A stretch of 64,000 nt of DNA from Streptomyces decoyicus (lineage in GTDB: Bacteria > Actinomycetota > Actinomycetes > Streptomycetales > Streptomycetaceae). Of the stretch, positions 42,080 to 50,670 are shown in pieces (within the stretch, counting starts at the first letter, position 1; every line of letters starts with the position of its first letter). The stretch spans positions 5,456,001 to 5,520,000 of the forward strand of contig NZ_CP082301.1 in assembly GCF_019880305.1 (NCBI RefSeq). Reading direction: 5' to 3'. The notes below the pieces were generated by a model. The model saw only the letters and a list, made by a program, of their open reading frames with translations, had not been told where the DNA came from and did not search any database. Made by a program: the position numbers and the translations under genes.

Positions 42080-43204
42080 TCACAGCCATCCGTTGCGCTT
42101 GAACCCGCGGTGGATGCCGAAGCAGAGGGCGACCGTCGCCAGCATCATGGCGGGGTAGCCGAACTTCCAGTGCAGCTCGGGCATGTAGTCGAAGTTCATG
42201 CCGTAGATCCCGGCGATCATCGTGGGGACGGCGAAGATCGCCGCCCATGCCGTGATCTTGCGCATGTCCTCGTTCTGCGCGACGGCCGCCTGCGCGAGAT
42301 TGGCCTGGAGGATGGAGTTGAGCAGATCGTCGAAGGACAGCACCTGCTCGTTGACCCGCGCGAGGTGGTCGGCGACGTCCCGGAAGTACTTCTGGATGTC
42401 GGAGTCGACCAGCCGCATCGGGCGCTCGCTCAGCAGCTGCATCGGCCGCAGCAGCGGCGACACCGCGCGCTTGAACTCCAGTACCTCGCGCTTGAGTTGG
42501 TAGATCCGCCCGGCGTCGCCGCCCTTCGGGGAGCCCTTGCCGCCGTTGCCCTTGCCGTTGGTGCCCGAGCTGAAGACGTCGATCTCCACCTCGTCGATGT
42601 CGTCCTGGACCGCACCGGCCACCGCCATATAGCCGTCGACGACCTGGTCGGCGATGGCGTGCAGCACCGCGGACGGCCCCTTGGCCAGCAGCTCCGGGTC
42701 GTCCTGGAGCCGGTGCCGCAGCGCCCGCAGCGAGCCCTGGCCGCCGTGCCGCACGGTCACGATGAAGTCCCGGCCGGTGAAGCACATCACCTCGCCGGTC
42801 TCCACCACCTCGCTGGTCGCGGTCAGCTCGGTGTGCTCCACGTAGTGGACCGTCTTGAAGACGGTGAACAGGGTCTCGTCGTAGCGCTCCAGCTTGGGGC
42901 GCTGGTGCGCGTGCACGGCGTCCTCGACGGCGAGCGGGTGCAGCCCGAACTCCTGGGCGATACCGGCGAATTCGGCCTCGGTGGGCTCGTGCAGGCCGAT
43001 CCAGGCGAAGCCGCCCTCGGCCCGGACCCCGGCCATCGCCTCGGCCGGGCTGACGTGCTCGCTCACCCGGCGGCCCTCGCGGTACACACCGCAGTCGACG
43101 ATGGCGCTGTTCGCGCAGGGGACGGACTTCTCATAGCGGTACGGGGCGTCGTCGCGACGCCGGGACGGACGGACGGCGGCACGCAGGTCACGGATCATCG
43201 ACAT
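42080..43204 (-). CDS. corA: Magnesium/cobalt transport protein CorA
   Basis: A 374-residue divalent-cation channel. The N-terminal cytoplasmic domain (to about residue 300) contains LHPLAVEDAVHAHQRPKLE, conserved in the family. The two C-terminal helices follow, with the YGMNF selectivity motif (Gly335-Met336-Asn337) at the end of the first. A Gly/Lys-rich insert (GTNGKGNGGKGSPKGG) interrupts the cytoplasmic helices. The start ATG 43204 has AAGGAG upstream. A 523-bp region without genes precedes it and could hold a long leader. Confidence 0.93.
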   Translation of the reverse strand: MSMIRDLRAAVRPSRRRDDAPYRYEKSVPCANSAIVDCGVYREGRRVSEHVSPAEAMAGVRAEGGFAWIGLHEPTEAEFAGIAQEFGLHPLAVEDAVHAHQRPKLERYDETLFTVFKTVHYVEHTELTATSEVVETGEVMCFTGRDFIVTVRHGGQGSLRALRHRLQDDPELLAKGPSAVLHAIADQVVDGYMAVAGAVQDDIDEVEIDVFSSGTNGKGNGGKGSPKGGDAGRIYQLKREVLEFKRAVSPLLRPMQLLSERPMRLVDSDIQKYFRDVADHLARVNEQVLSFDDLLNSILQANLAQAAVAQNEDMRKITAWAAIFAVPTMIAGIYGMNFDYMPELHWKFGYPAMMLATVALCFGIHRGFKRNGWL

Positions 43205-43727
43205 GGCAGGCTCCTTCACGGGCCGGCCGTCAGCTGCGAGCGCGGGGCGCAACGCTGCCCGGAACGTGGACGTACAAGGCGTCATCGGCTGTACGTCCGC
43301 AAAGCGGGCGGCGCTCCGTGCGGGGACACTGACGGCAGTTCGCAGAAAACACGGAACAAAGAGTCGAAGGCGCTCTTCCGTCATCTACATCCGGCGCAAA
43401 GGTGCTTCCCTGGTTTCGCCGCTGAGCGGCGGGGTACGGAAGCTCTCGGATCAGGAGATTCGCTGCGCGAAGGGGATGACAGGAGAACTATCGGTACTGC
43501 ACGGTCGACTCGGATCCACCGCAGCCCCACCTCCTCCGGCCGGTCCCCGTTGGGGGACGACGTCATTCCCTGACCAGACGGCAAGGCTATCAGCCGCCTG
43601 AAGCGTTACGGTGCCGCTTTGCCTGTTCCATACGAAGGACGGGCGCTGCGGCGGAGCCCCCGGACGGAGCCCCGGGGGAGGCCGCCGAGGTGCCGGCCGG
43701 GTGCGGGACCGGCCGTATGCTCGCGGC
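43205..43727. other. 523-bp region upstream of corA without a recognised gene
   Basis: It separates corA from the divergent SUFU-domain gene. On the corA side a 9-bp hairpin (ggacgtaca 43268-43276 with tgtacgtcc 43290-43298) could form in a leader transcript. I looked for an M-box or other known Mg-responsive element and did not see its consensus. Short reading frames here are not convincing. Confidence 0.5.
43716..43721 (+). promoter_or_regulatory. -10 box of a leaderless promoter for the SUFU-domain gene
   Basis: TATGCT is followed by 6 nt and ATG 43728. Confidence 0.48.
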
Positions 43728-44312
43728 ATGTCTGACGTTCTTGAGCTGGTCGAGGCCCGGTTGCGGACAACCCTGGGCGAGCCGGACGCGCGCGCCGCCG
43801 TCACCTTCCTCGGCACCGACCGTATCGAGGTCCTCCGCTTCGTGGACAACGGGGTGGTCCGTTACGCCACGCTCGGGATGTCCGCGCAGCCCATGGCCGA
43901 TCCCACCGCCGTGCTGGCCGACCCCCTGCGGGGCCCGCGCGCCGAACTCCTGCTGTCCGTAAGGGCCGGCCGCGTGGAGAGCGACAAGGTGCTCAGGCCG
44001 CTCGCCGTGCTTGCCGCGTCGCCGCAGGTCGAGGGGGTGGTCGTGGCTCCCGGTGCCTCGCTGGACGTGGGGGAGCCGCTGTGGCCGGAGGCGGCTTTCA
44101 CCTCGGTCCTGGTCGCGTCGCCCGGGGGACTCGTCGAGGACCTCGAACTCGACGAGCCGAGGGAGCCGGTCCGGTTCCTGCCGCTGCTGCCGATGACGCC
44201 CAACGAGGCCGCCTGGAAGCGGGTGCACGGCGCCGAGGCCCTGGAGAAGCGCTGGCTGGAGCGCGGCACGGATCTGCGCGACCCGCTGCGTACGGGCGTA
44301 CCGCTCGACTGA
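43728..44312 (+). CDS. Suppressor of fused (SUFU) domain protein
   Basis: A 194-residue cytoplasmic protein of the bacterial SUFU-like family: VLELVEARLRTTLGEPDARA, ALGMS-type strands (RYATLGMSAQPM), a central AELLLSVRAGR, LAVLAASPQVEGVVVAPGAS, and the C-terminal FLPLLPMTPNEAAWKRVHGA that I associate with the domain. In bacteria such proteins often act as immunity proteins or have unknown roles; no toxin gene is adjacent, so no such role is claimed. It ends before a strong terminator. Confidence 0.8.
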   Translation: MSDVLELVEARLRTTLGEPDARAAVTFLGTDRIEVLRFVDNGVVRYATLGMSAQPMADPTAVLADPLRGPRAELLLSVRAGRVESDKVLRPLAVLAASPQVEGVVVAPGASLDVGEPLWPEAAFTSVLVASPGGLVEDLELDEPREPVRFLPLLPMTPNEAAWKRVHGAEALEKRWLERGTDLRDPLRTGVPLD

Positions 44313-44327
44313 GCCGCCACGGCAGCG

Positions 44328-44366
44328 CGCCCCGTCCGCCCTCCGGGAGAGGGGGCGGACGGGGCG
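44328..44366. terminator. Terminator between the SUFU-domain gene and the MFS gene
   Basis: cgccccgtccgccc (44328-44341) pairs perfectly with gggcggacggggcg (44353-44366), and TTTCC follows on the plus strand. Confidence 0.75.
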
Positions 44367-44415
44367 TCAGTTTCCTTGTGCGGGACGGCAGGCGGGCGGG
44401 CGCGCGGGTTCCGCC

Positions 44416-45675
44416 TCAGTCGGCGAAGACGGCCACCCCGTCCTCCATGGCGTGCTGCGGCTCCCGTTCCTCGGCGTCGAGGGTCAGTGCCCGGCGCCGG
44501 AGGGCGACGATGGCGGCGCCGACCGCCGCCGCCGCGGCCGCGATCACGAACGGGATGTGGATGTCGGTCCACTCCTCGATCTTGGGCGCGAGGAACGGCG
44601 CGGCCGCCGCCGCGAACCACCGCACGAAGTTGTAGCCGGCGCTCGCCACCGGACGCGGCGCGTCCGAGACGCCCAGGGCCAGTTCCGTGAAGACGGTGTT
44701 GTTCAGGCCGATGAAGGCGCCGGACGCGACCGTGCAGACGACGGCGGTGGTGTGGTCGCCGTAGCCCAGCACGAGCAGGTCGGCGGCGAGCAGCAGCAGC
44801 GAGGCGCCCAATACCTTGAGCGTGCCGAAGCGGTGCTGGAGCCGGGGTGCCACGATCACCGAGAACACCGCGAGCAGCACGCCCCAGGCGAAGAAGACGC
44901 CACCGGACTTGTACGGCGACATGTTCAGCACGAACGGGGTGAAGGCCAGCACCGTGAAGAACGCGTAGTTGTAGAAGAACGCGGAGACGGCGGCGGAGGC
45001 CAGGCCGCCGTGGCCGAGCGCCTTGACCGGGTCGAGGAGCGAGGTCTTGGTCGCCGGCTTGGGCTGCTCCTTGAGGAAGGCCGTGATGGCGAGGAAGCCG
45101 ATGGCCATCAGGACGGCGGTGCCGAAGAAGGGGTAGCGCCACTTCATGTCGCCGAGGACCGCGCCGAGCAGCGGGCCGCAGGCCATCCCGAGCCCCAGCG
45201 CGGACTCGTAGAGCAGGATCGCCGCCGCGCTCCCGCCGGCCGCGGCGCCCACGATGACCGCCAACGAGGTGGAGACGAACAGGGCGTTGCCCAGGCCCCA
45301 GCCGGCCCGGAAGCCGACGAGTTCGCCGACCGACCCCGACATGCCGGAGAGCGCGGCGAAGACCACCACCAGTGCCAGTCCGGCCAGCAGCGTCTTCCGG
45401 CCGCCGATACGGCTGGAGACGAATCCGGTGACCAGCATCGCGACGGCGGTGATCAGGAAGTAGGAGGTGAAGAGGAGGGAGACCTGGCTGTTGGTGGCGT
45501 GCAGGCCCTGGGCGATCGAGGGGAGGATCGGGTCGACGAGGCCGATGCCCATGAAGGCCACGACCGAGGCGCCCGCCGTGGCCCATACGGCCTTCGGCTG
45601 GCGCAGGAGGGACGTGCCGCCCTCCTCGAACGGATCGTCCGCGCGGCCGTGGCCGCTGCTCTTCGTGCCGCTCAT
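44416..45675 (-). CDS. Major facilitator superfamily drug-type exporter
   Basis: A 419-residue transporter with 12 predicted helices. A charged cytoplasmic N-terminus is followed by helix 1 (ASVVAFMGIGLVDPILP), motif A in loop 2-3 (GFVSSRIGGRKTLLAG), and motif C in helix 5 (ESALGLGMACGPLLGAVLG), which marks the drug/H+ antiporter group. ATG 45675 is chosen because an upstream in-frame ATG would begin inside a non-conserved stretch. The gene has an unusually clear promoter with an operator-like palindrome, so it is probably induced by its substrate or an environmental signal. The substrate is unknown. Confidence 0.88.
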   Translation of the reverse strand: MSGTKSSGHGRADDPFEEGGTSLLRQPKAVWATAGASVVAFMGIGLVDPILPSIAQGLHATNSQVSLLFTSYFLITAVAMLVTGFVSSRIGGRKTLLAGLALVVVFAALSGMSGSVGELVGFRAGWGLGNALFVSTSLAVIVGAAAGGSAAAILLYESALGLGMACGPLLGAVLGDMKWRYPFFGTAVLMAIGFLAITAFLKEQPKPATKTSLLDPVKALGHGGLASAAVSAFFYNYAFFTVLAFTPFVLNMSPYKSGGVFFAWGVLLAVFSVIVAPRLQHRFGTLKVLGASLLLLAADLLVLGYGDHTTAVVCTVASGAFIGLNNTVFTELALGVSDAPRPVASAGYNFVRWFAAAAAPFLAPKIEEWTDIHIPFVIAAAAAAVGAAIVALRRRALTLDAEEREPQHAMEDGVAVFAD

Positions 45676-45757
45676 GCTGCGGTTTCCCCTTCCCGTTGCC
45701 GGTTGCGCATCCCTGACCCCCGCCCTGTGGAGTCGCCGAGATCGTTGACGTTTACAC

Positions 45758-45787
45758 ACAATAAGTTAGGTACGCTAAAGAGTGCAA
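45758..45787 (-). promoter_or_regulatory. Promoter of the MFS gene with an operator-like palindrome in the spacer
   Basis: On the minus strand TTGCAC (45787-45782), an 18-bp spacer and TATTGT (45763-45758). The spacer contains TTAGCGTACCTAA, whose TTAG and CTAA ends are inverted, a likely repressor site. A T-rich region here stands out in a GC-rich genome. Confidence 0.5.
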
Positions 45788-45917
45788 GTGGCAACTATCG
45801 GTCCTGGTGACGAGGGGCGGGCCGGGAAACCGGTCAAATGCGCGGCGCCGTACGTGATTCGGGGCACACCGGTCGGGTGATCGTCCTTGACGGGGCGCCG
45901 GGGCTGGAGGACCGTGG

Positions 45918-46562
45918 ATGCCTATGAGGGGCGAACCCAGTTGCCCGAAGTGCGGAGGCCGGGTACGGGCGCCCGGTCTCTTCTCCGACACCTGGCAGTG
46001 CACGCTGCACGGCACCGTGCACCCACTCCAGCCCGTGGTCCCGCCGAGCGTCGAGGCGCTCGGTGTGGTGGTGCACCGCGCTCAGGTGCCCGTATGGATG
46101 CCCTGGCCGCTGCCGGTGGGCTGGCTGTTCACGGGCGTGGCCTGCGCCGGCGACGACCGCAGCGGCGGCCGCGCGACCGCGGTGGCCTGCACGGGCCCCG
46201 GACCGCTCGGCGGCCCCGGTGAACTGCTGCTGATCGCCGAGGAACTGGGCGTCGGGCTCGGCGCGCGCTATGCCGGTATCGACGGCCCCGACCCGGGTCC
46301 CCATATGTGCGTGGACAAACCGCCGCACGCCAAGGTGCTCGCGGCCGGCCGCCCGACCCCGTTGTGGCATGTCGACGATGTGCCGCCGGACCGTGCGGTC
46401 TTCGCGGGCGAGGCCCGCGGGCTGTGGCTCTGGGCGATCGCCTGGCCCGCGCAGTCGGGGCTGCTGCTGTACGACGAACTGGTGCTGACGGATCTGCGGG
46501 AGGCGGGCGCCGAGGTGGATCTGCTGCCGTGCGGGGCGATCTCGCCGCGGATTCTGGGCTGA
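45918..46562 (+). CDS. Zinc-ribbon protein (DUF6758-like)
   Basis: A 214-residue protein whose N-terminus has a CPKCGG knuckle with a later Cys/His pair (WQCTLHGTVH), so a small zinc ribbon. The body has hydrophobic and glycine-rich strands (GWLFTGVACAGDD, GELLLIAEELGVGLGARYAG) and a conserved HAKVLAAGRPTPLWHV. It matches a Streptomyces family I remember as DUF6758. ATG 45918 has GGAGG with 7-nt spacing; ATG 45924 is possible. Function unknown. The PHP gene follows at 187 bp. Confidence 0.78.
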   Translation: MPMRGEPSCPKCGGRVRAPGLFSDTWQCTLHGTVHPLQPVVPPSVEALGVVVHRAQVPVWMPWPLPVGWLFTGVACAGDDRSGGRATAVACTGPGPLGGPGELLLIAEELGVGLGARYAGIDGPDPGPHMCVDKPPHAKVLAAGRPTPLWHVDDVPPDRAVFAGEARGLWLWAIAWPAQSGLLLYDELVLTDLREAGAEVDLLPCGAISPRILG

Positions 46563-46749
46563 GGGCCGCCCGCCGGCGTTGCGGACCGCTGCCGCCGGGC
46601 GGCGGGGTGGCGCCGCTCACCCTCCGACGGGCGACGGACGCTACCGGCCGCCCGGTATCCTTCTGAGGTCCCCCTACGGTGCACTTCCGCCCGGCGTTCC
46701 TCCCGGGCCCCGTCCCGTATCCGTCCCGCAGCAGTCTGGAGTCCGCGTC

Positions 46750-47604
46750 GTGCGCATCGATCTGCACACCCACTCCACGGCGTCGGACGGTACGGACACC
46801 CCCGCCGAGCTGGTGCGAGGCGCCGCGGCCGCGGGGCTGGACGTCGTCGCGCTCACCGACCACGACACCGTCGGCGGGCATGCCGAGGCGCGTGCCGCGC
46901 TGCCCGCGGGGCTGACGCTGGTCACCGGCGCCGAACTCTCCTGCCGGATCGACGGGGTGAGCCTGCACATGCTCGCCTACCTCTTCGACCCCGAGGAGCC
47001 GGAACTCGCCCGGGAGCGGGAGCTGGTGCGCGACGACCGGGTGCCGCGGGCCCAGGGCATGGTCGCCAAGCTGCGCGAGCTCGGTGTGCCGATCACCTGG
47101 GAGCAGGTCGCCCGGGTCGCCGGGGACGGCGCCGTGGGACGGCCGCACATCGCCACCGCCCTCGTCGACCTGGGTCTGATCGATACCGTCTCGGACGCCT
47201 TCACCTCCGAGTGGCTCGCCAACGACGGCCGGGCGTACGTACAGAAGCACGAGCTCGACCCGTTCGACGCGATCCGGCTGGTCAAGGCCGCGGGCGGGGT
47301 CACCGTCTTCGCGCATCCGCTGGCCGTCAAGCGCGGCTCCTGTGTACCGGAGAGCGCGATCGCCGAACTGGCCGCGGCCGGCCTCGACGGCATCGAGGTC
47401 GACCACATGGACCACGACGCCCCGACCCGCGCGCGGCTGCGCGGCCTGGCCGCCGACCTCGGCCTGCTGGCCACCGGTTCCAGCGACTACCACGGCAGCC
47501 GCAAGACCTGCCGCCTCGGCGAATACACCACCGACCCGGAGATCTACGGCGAGATCGTGCGCCGCGCGACCGGCGCCTTCCCCGTTCCCGGCACGGGCGG
47601 CTGA
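46750..47604 (+). CDS. PHP-domain metal-dependent phosphoesterase (RNase AM-like)
   Basis: A 284-residue PHP protein with the metal-binding motifs RIDLHTHSTASDGTD, LTDHDTVGG, VTGAELSC, RPHIATALVD, and GSSDYHG at the C-terminal side. The family hydrolyses phosphoesters; members most like this act on nucleoside 3',5'-bisphosphates or the 5' ends of small RNAs. The start is GTG 46750, preceded by TGGAG. Cytoplasmic. The specific substrate is an inference from remembered relatives. Confidence 0.88.
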   Translation: MRIDLHTHSTASDGTDTPAELVRGAAAAGLDVVALTDHDTVGGHAEARAALPAGLTLVTGAELSCRIDGVSLHMLAYLFDPEEPELARERELVRDDRVPRAQGMVAKLRELGVPITWEQVARVAGDGAVGRPHIATALVDLGLIDTVSDAFTSEWLANDGRAYVQKHELDPFDAIRLVKAAGGVTVFAHPLAVKRGSCVPESAIAELAAAGLDGIEVDHMDHDAPTRARLRGLAADLGLLATGSSDYHGSRKTCRLGEYTTDPEIYGEIVRRATGAFPVPGTGG

Positions 47605-47804
47605 CCCCGCCACGGCCGCCGGCCGCGCCGCGCGCCCCCTCCCCGGGGTCCTCGACACCTGCCCGGTGCCGTCCGCACCGTGCGGAGCGCGCCCTGCGCC
47701 CGCCGCCGCCCGCCAACTTCCCCCGCCTTCCCCTCCTTTACGGGACGCACCCGTGCGCCGCCCGTGAGTGCTCGTCCCGTACCACCTCTCGCAAGGCCTT
47801 CACC

Positions 47805-48410
47805 GTGTTCGACATCGCTGTCTTCAGTACGCTCTTCGTCACTCTCTTCGTGATCATGGACCCACCGGGTATCACCCCGATCTTCCTGGGCCTGACCTCC
47901 GGCCGGCCGGCCAAGGTGCAGCGCCGGATGGCCTGGCAGGCGGCCACCGTCGCCTTCTGCGTCATCGCCGTCTTCGGCCTCTTCGGCCGGCAGATCCTGG
48001 GGCGGCTGCACATCTCGACGCCCGCGTTGATGATCGCGGGCGGACTGCTGCTCCTGCTGGTCGCGCTGGACCTGCTGACCGGGAAGTCGGAGGAGCCGAC
48101 CCAGACCAAGGACGTCAATGTGGCGCTGGTGCCGCTGGGCATGCCGCTGCTGGCCGGGCCCGGCGCGATCGTGTCGGTGATCCTCGCGGTGCAGCATGCG
48201 CACGGGGTGGCCGCGCACGTCTCCGTCTGGACGGCGATCGCGGCGATCCACGTGGTGCTCTATCTGGTGATGCGGTTCTCGCTGGTGATCATCCGCGTGA
48301 TCAAGGACGGCGGCGTGGTCCTGGTGACGCGGCTGGCGGGCATGATGCTCTCCGCGCTCGCCGTGCAGCAGATCATCAACGGCGTGCTCCAGGTGATCCA
48401 GGGAGCCTGA
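47805..48410 (+). CDS. MarC family integral membrane protein
   Basis: A 201-residue protein with six predicted helices. The family is recognised by FVIMDPPGITPIFLGLT in helix 1, LMIAGGLLLLLVALDLLTG, the PLGMPLLAGPGAIVSVIL motif (PL.P.LAGPG) and the final LSALAVQQIINGV. Its function is not established, though MarC was once linked to multiple antibiotic resistance. GTG 47805 has AAGG at moderate spacing. A perfect 15-bp terminator follows. Confidence 0.9.
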   Translation: MFDIAVFSTLFVTLFVIMDPPGITPIFLGLTSGRPAKVQRRMAWQAATVAFCVIAVFGLFGRQILGRLHISTPALMIAGGLLLLLVALDLLTGKSEEPTQTKDVNVALVPLGMPLLAGPGAIVSVILAVQHAHGVAAHVSVWTAIAAIHVVLYLVMRFSLVIIRVIKDGGVVLVTRLAGMMLSALAVQQIINGVLQVIQGA

Positions 48411-48448
48411 CCCCTGCACGGGCCCCGAGAGGCGGCCGCGGACAAGGC

Positions 48449-48483
48449 AGCGCCCCCGTACGACGTGTTCGTACGGGGGCGCT
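48449..48483. terminator. Perfect 15-bp terminator between marC and a small gene
   Basis: agcgcccccgtacga (48449-48463) pairs with tcgtacgggggcgct (48469-48483) around cgtgt. It serves convergent genes. Confidence 0.78.
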
Positions 48484-48552
48484 CGTGCGGTGCGTCCGAG
48501 CCGTGCGCGGCGGCGGTGCTGTCGCGCGCGTCGTCGGGCGGCGGGGTAGGTG

Positions 48553-48705
48553 TCAGCGAGCGGCGGCTTCGGCCGGGCGGATGTAGATGCGCTGGCCTAT
48601 GGCGGCGGCCTGCTGCACGATCCGGTTGACGGAGGCGGCGTCCACGACGGTGCTGTCCACGGCGGTGCCGTCGACATCGTCCAGGCGCATGATCTCGAAG
48701 CGCAT
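48553..48705 (-). CDS. Small conserved protein
   Basis: A 50-residue protein beginning MRFEIMRLDDVDGTAVDSTV and ending with a basic IYIRPAEAAAR tail. ATG 48705 has GGGAGAAG at good spacing and is preferred to a far-upstream in-frame ATG. The upstream region has an inverted repeat (gccaggc/gcctggc). I recall similar small proteins in Streptomyces; no function is known. Confidence 0.6.
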   Translation of the reverse strand: MRFEIMRLDDVDGTAVDSTVVDAASVNRIVQQAAAIGQRIYIRPAEAAAR

Positions 48706-48908
48706 ACGGCTTCTCCCTTCGTCTGATCCTCCTGCGGAGAACTCTTGGGTAGACGAGCTGCCAGGCGTCGCTGCCTGGCGCTCTGTACAGGTACAACGAC
48801 CTGCCCAGTGCAATCATTCCCTACGCTAAAGAAAAATTTCGACGGTCTAAATACGACGAGCGTGCGCAGTTGTGCCCGCGGAGTGACCGCCCGGACAATG
48901 GGACCCGT

Positions 48909-49835
48909 ATGAACGACGTCCGGCCCACGGGCCCCACCGACCTCACCGCGCTCGCCGCCGGGATCGAGCGCACCAACGAGCTGCTCACCCGGGTGCTCGC
49001 CGAGGTCGCCACCACCCCGTCCACCCATGCGGCCTTCGTGGACGCGGGCTATGTCTACGCCGCGGCGGGTCGGCTGGTCGCCGGCACGGAGGACCGCAAG
49101 GCCTTCGACCTCGACGCCGAAGGGATCATCGAGGCCTTCATCGACAAGGCCCGGATGATCTTCCCGGACAGCCGGCTGCTGCGCGTCTACTGGTACGACG
49201 GCGCCCGCCGCCGGATCCACACCCAGGAGCAGCAGCGGATCGCCGAGCTGCCCGATGTGAAGGTCAGGCTCGGCAACCTCAACGCCAACAACCAGCAAAA
49301 GGGCGTCGACTCCCTGATCCGCTCGGATCTGGAGTCGCTGGCCCGGCACCGCGCGATCAGCGATGCGGTGCTCATCGGCGGGGACGAGGACCTGGTCTCC
49401 GCCGTGGAGGCGGCGCAGGGCTACGGCGCCCGGGTGCACCTGTGGGGCATCGAGGCCTCGGGCGGGCGCAATCAGGCCGAGCCGCTGCTGTGGGAGGTCG
49501 ACAGTGCGCGCACCTTCGACCTGGAGTTCTGCAAGCCGTACGTCACCCGGCGGGTCGGCGTCGAATACAGCGAGCAGACGGCGGGCGAGGGGCCTGCGCC
49601 CAGCCGCGAAGAGGTCCGCTTCGTCGGCGCACAGGTCGCCGCGCAGTGGCTGTCGGAACGGGGCCGCGAGTGGGTGGCCGGGCTGCTGCCCGGCCACCCG
49701 TATCTGCCCGGCGCCGTCGACCAGGAACTTCTCACCGCCGCGGAGGCGCTGCTGCGGCACTCCCTGCGCAGCCATGCCGATCTGCGGCGGGTCCTGCGCG
49801 ACGGCTTCTGGGACCACGTCCAGGGGCAGTACTAG
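48909..49835 (+). CDS. NYN (PIN-like nuclease) domain protein
   Basis: A 308-residue protein with an N-terminal coiled-coil-like helix (LAAGIERTNELLTRVLAEV) and a NYN domain. Conserved acidic residues appear in AAFVDAGYVYAAAGR, VYWYDGARRR, QKGVDSLIRSDL and VLIGGDEDLVSAVEAAQ, the typical four-Asp layout of PIN-like nucleases. C-terminal helices (FVGAQVAAQWLSERGREWV) form an extra domain. Probably an RNase; RNA target unknown. The start is ATG 48909; no strong Shine-Dalgarno is visible. Confidence 0.86.
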   Translation: MNDVRPTGPTDLTALAAGIERTNELLTRVLAEVATTPSTHAAFVDAGYVYAAAGRLVAGTEDRKAFDLDAEGIIEAFIDKARMIFPDSRLLRVYWYDGARRRIHTQEQQRIAELPDVKVRLGNLNANNQQKGVDSLIRSDLESLARHRAISDAVLIGGDEDLVSAVEAAQGYGARVHLWGIEASGGRNQAEPLLWEVDSARTFDLEFCKPYVTRRVGVEYSEQTAGEGPAPSREEVRFVGAQVAAQWLSERGREWVAGLLPGHPYLPGAVDQELLTAAEALLRHSLRSHADLRRVLRDGFWDHVQGQY

Positions 49836-49954
49836 AGGGCTCCCCCCTGGGACCGGGCATCGCACGGACCGCGACCGGGGCGCCGCTCGAAGTCGCGACC
49901 AGGGTGCCTTCTCCAGGATCACGACGGGCTGACGGCGGCCCCGCCCCGGCCGCG

Positions 49955-50017
49955 CCCCGCCCCCGGCCCGCGACGCCCCGGCCCCGCCCCGCGACGCCCC
50001 GGCCCCGTCCCGCGACG
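49955..50017. repeat. GC-rich 21-bp tandem repeat
   Basis: Three copies (first diverged, next ccccggccccgccccgcgacg-type at 49976-49996 and 49997-50017 with one change). It fills the gap between convergent genes. Confidence 0.6.
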
Positions 50018-50041
50018 CCGGAGCCTCGCCCAGAGCCGGGC

Positions 50042-50524
50042 TCAGGCCCTCGCCAGCAGCTCGCCGAGACGGTCGAAGAAGCCCGCCCAGCCCGCCTCCG
50101 CCTGGCGGTACTGCTCGGAGGTGAGGTTGCCGCCGAGCTGGCGGAAGGCCATCTCCGTACGGTCACCGAGATCGGTCAGGGTGACCCGGACGATCTCGCC
50201 CTCGGTGCCGCTCGGCGCGGACGCGTCCTTGAGAGTGAACTCCAGCCGCTCCGGCACGGCGACCTCGCGGTAGACACCGGAGAACGGCAGCTCACCGCCG
50301 TCCGGGGTGCGCATGACCAGACTCCACACCCCGCCCGGCCGGGCGTCCATCGCCATCCGGTCGACCGGCACTTCCAGTTCCCCGCCGAACCAGTACGCGA
50401 AGTGCTCGGGCGTCGTCCAGGCCTCGAAGACCAGCTCGCGGCGGGCGTCGAAGGTCCGGGTGAGCGCGATGCCGTGCGGGCCGTCCTCGGCGCCGGCCGG
50501 GGGAGTCGCCGGATTCTCGGTCAT
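50042..50524 (-). CDS. SRPBCC/AHSA1-domain protein
   Basis: A 160-residue START-like protein of the activator-of-Hsp90-ATPase-homologue group: RTFDARRELVFEAWTTPEHF, FGGELEVPVDRMAMD, RPGGVWSLVMRTPDGGELPF, and the final EAGWAGFFDRLGELL helix. Members bind hydrophobic ligands in a cavity. ATG 50524 has a GAAGGG site. It might be cotranscribed with the upstream hydrolase (about 150 bp away), but nothing shows a functional link. Confidence 0.85.
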   Translation of the reverse strand: MTENPATPPAGAEDGPHGIALTRTFDARRELVFEAWTTPEHFAYWFGGELEVPVDRMAMDARPGGVWSLVMRTPDGGELPFSGVYREVAVPERLEFTLKDASAPSGTEGEIVRVTLTDLGDRTEMAFRQLGGNLTSEQYRQAEAGWAGFFDRLGELLARA

Positions 50525-50670
50525 GGTCGAGCCCTTCGTGCGTAGCCGGTGTCGGCCGGGCGCCGGTGACGGCCCGCCTTCTTCGATGCTCGCCGAACGG
50601 CCCGGCGCTGTCCTGGCGACACCGCCCGCTCGGCCCACACGGCGGACGGCCGGGCCCCACGACCGGACGC

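Noticed and set aside
43205..43727. M-box or ydaO-type riboswitch upstream of corA
   Set aside because: I compared the minus strand by eye with the remembered consensus cores and found none; only simple hairpins are seen.
43728..44312. SUFU-domain protein as an immunity protein of a toxin system
   Set aside because: No polymorphic toxin or secretion gene is adjacent, so a toxin-immunity role has no support here.
45766..45778. Iron box (DmdR/IdeR) upstream of the MFS gene
   Set aside because: TTAGGTACGCTAA matches only part of the 19-bp iron-box consensus, so no iron control is claimed.
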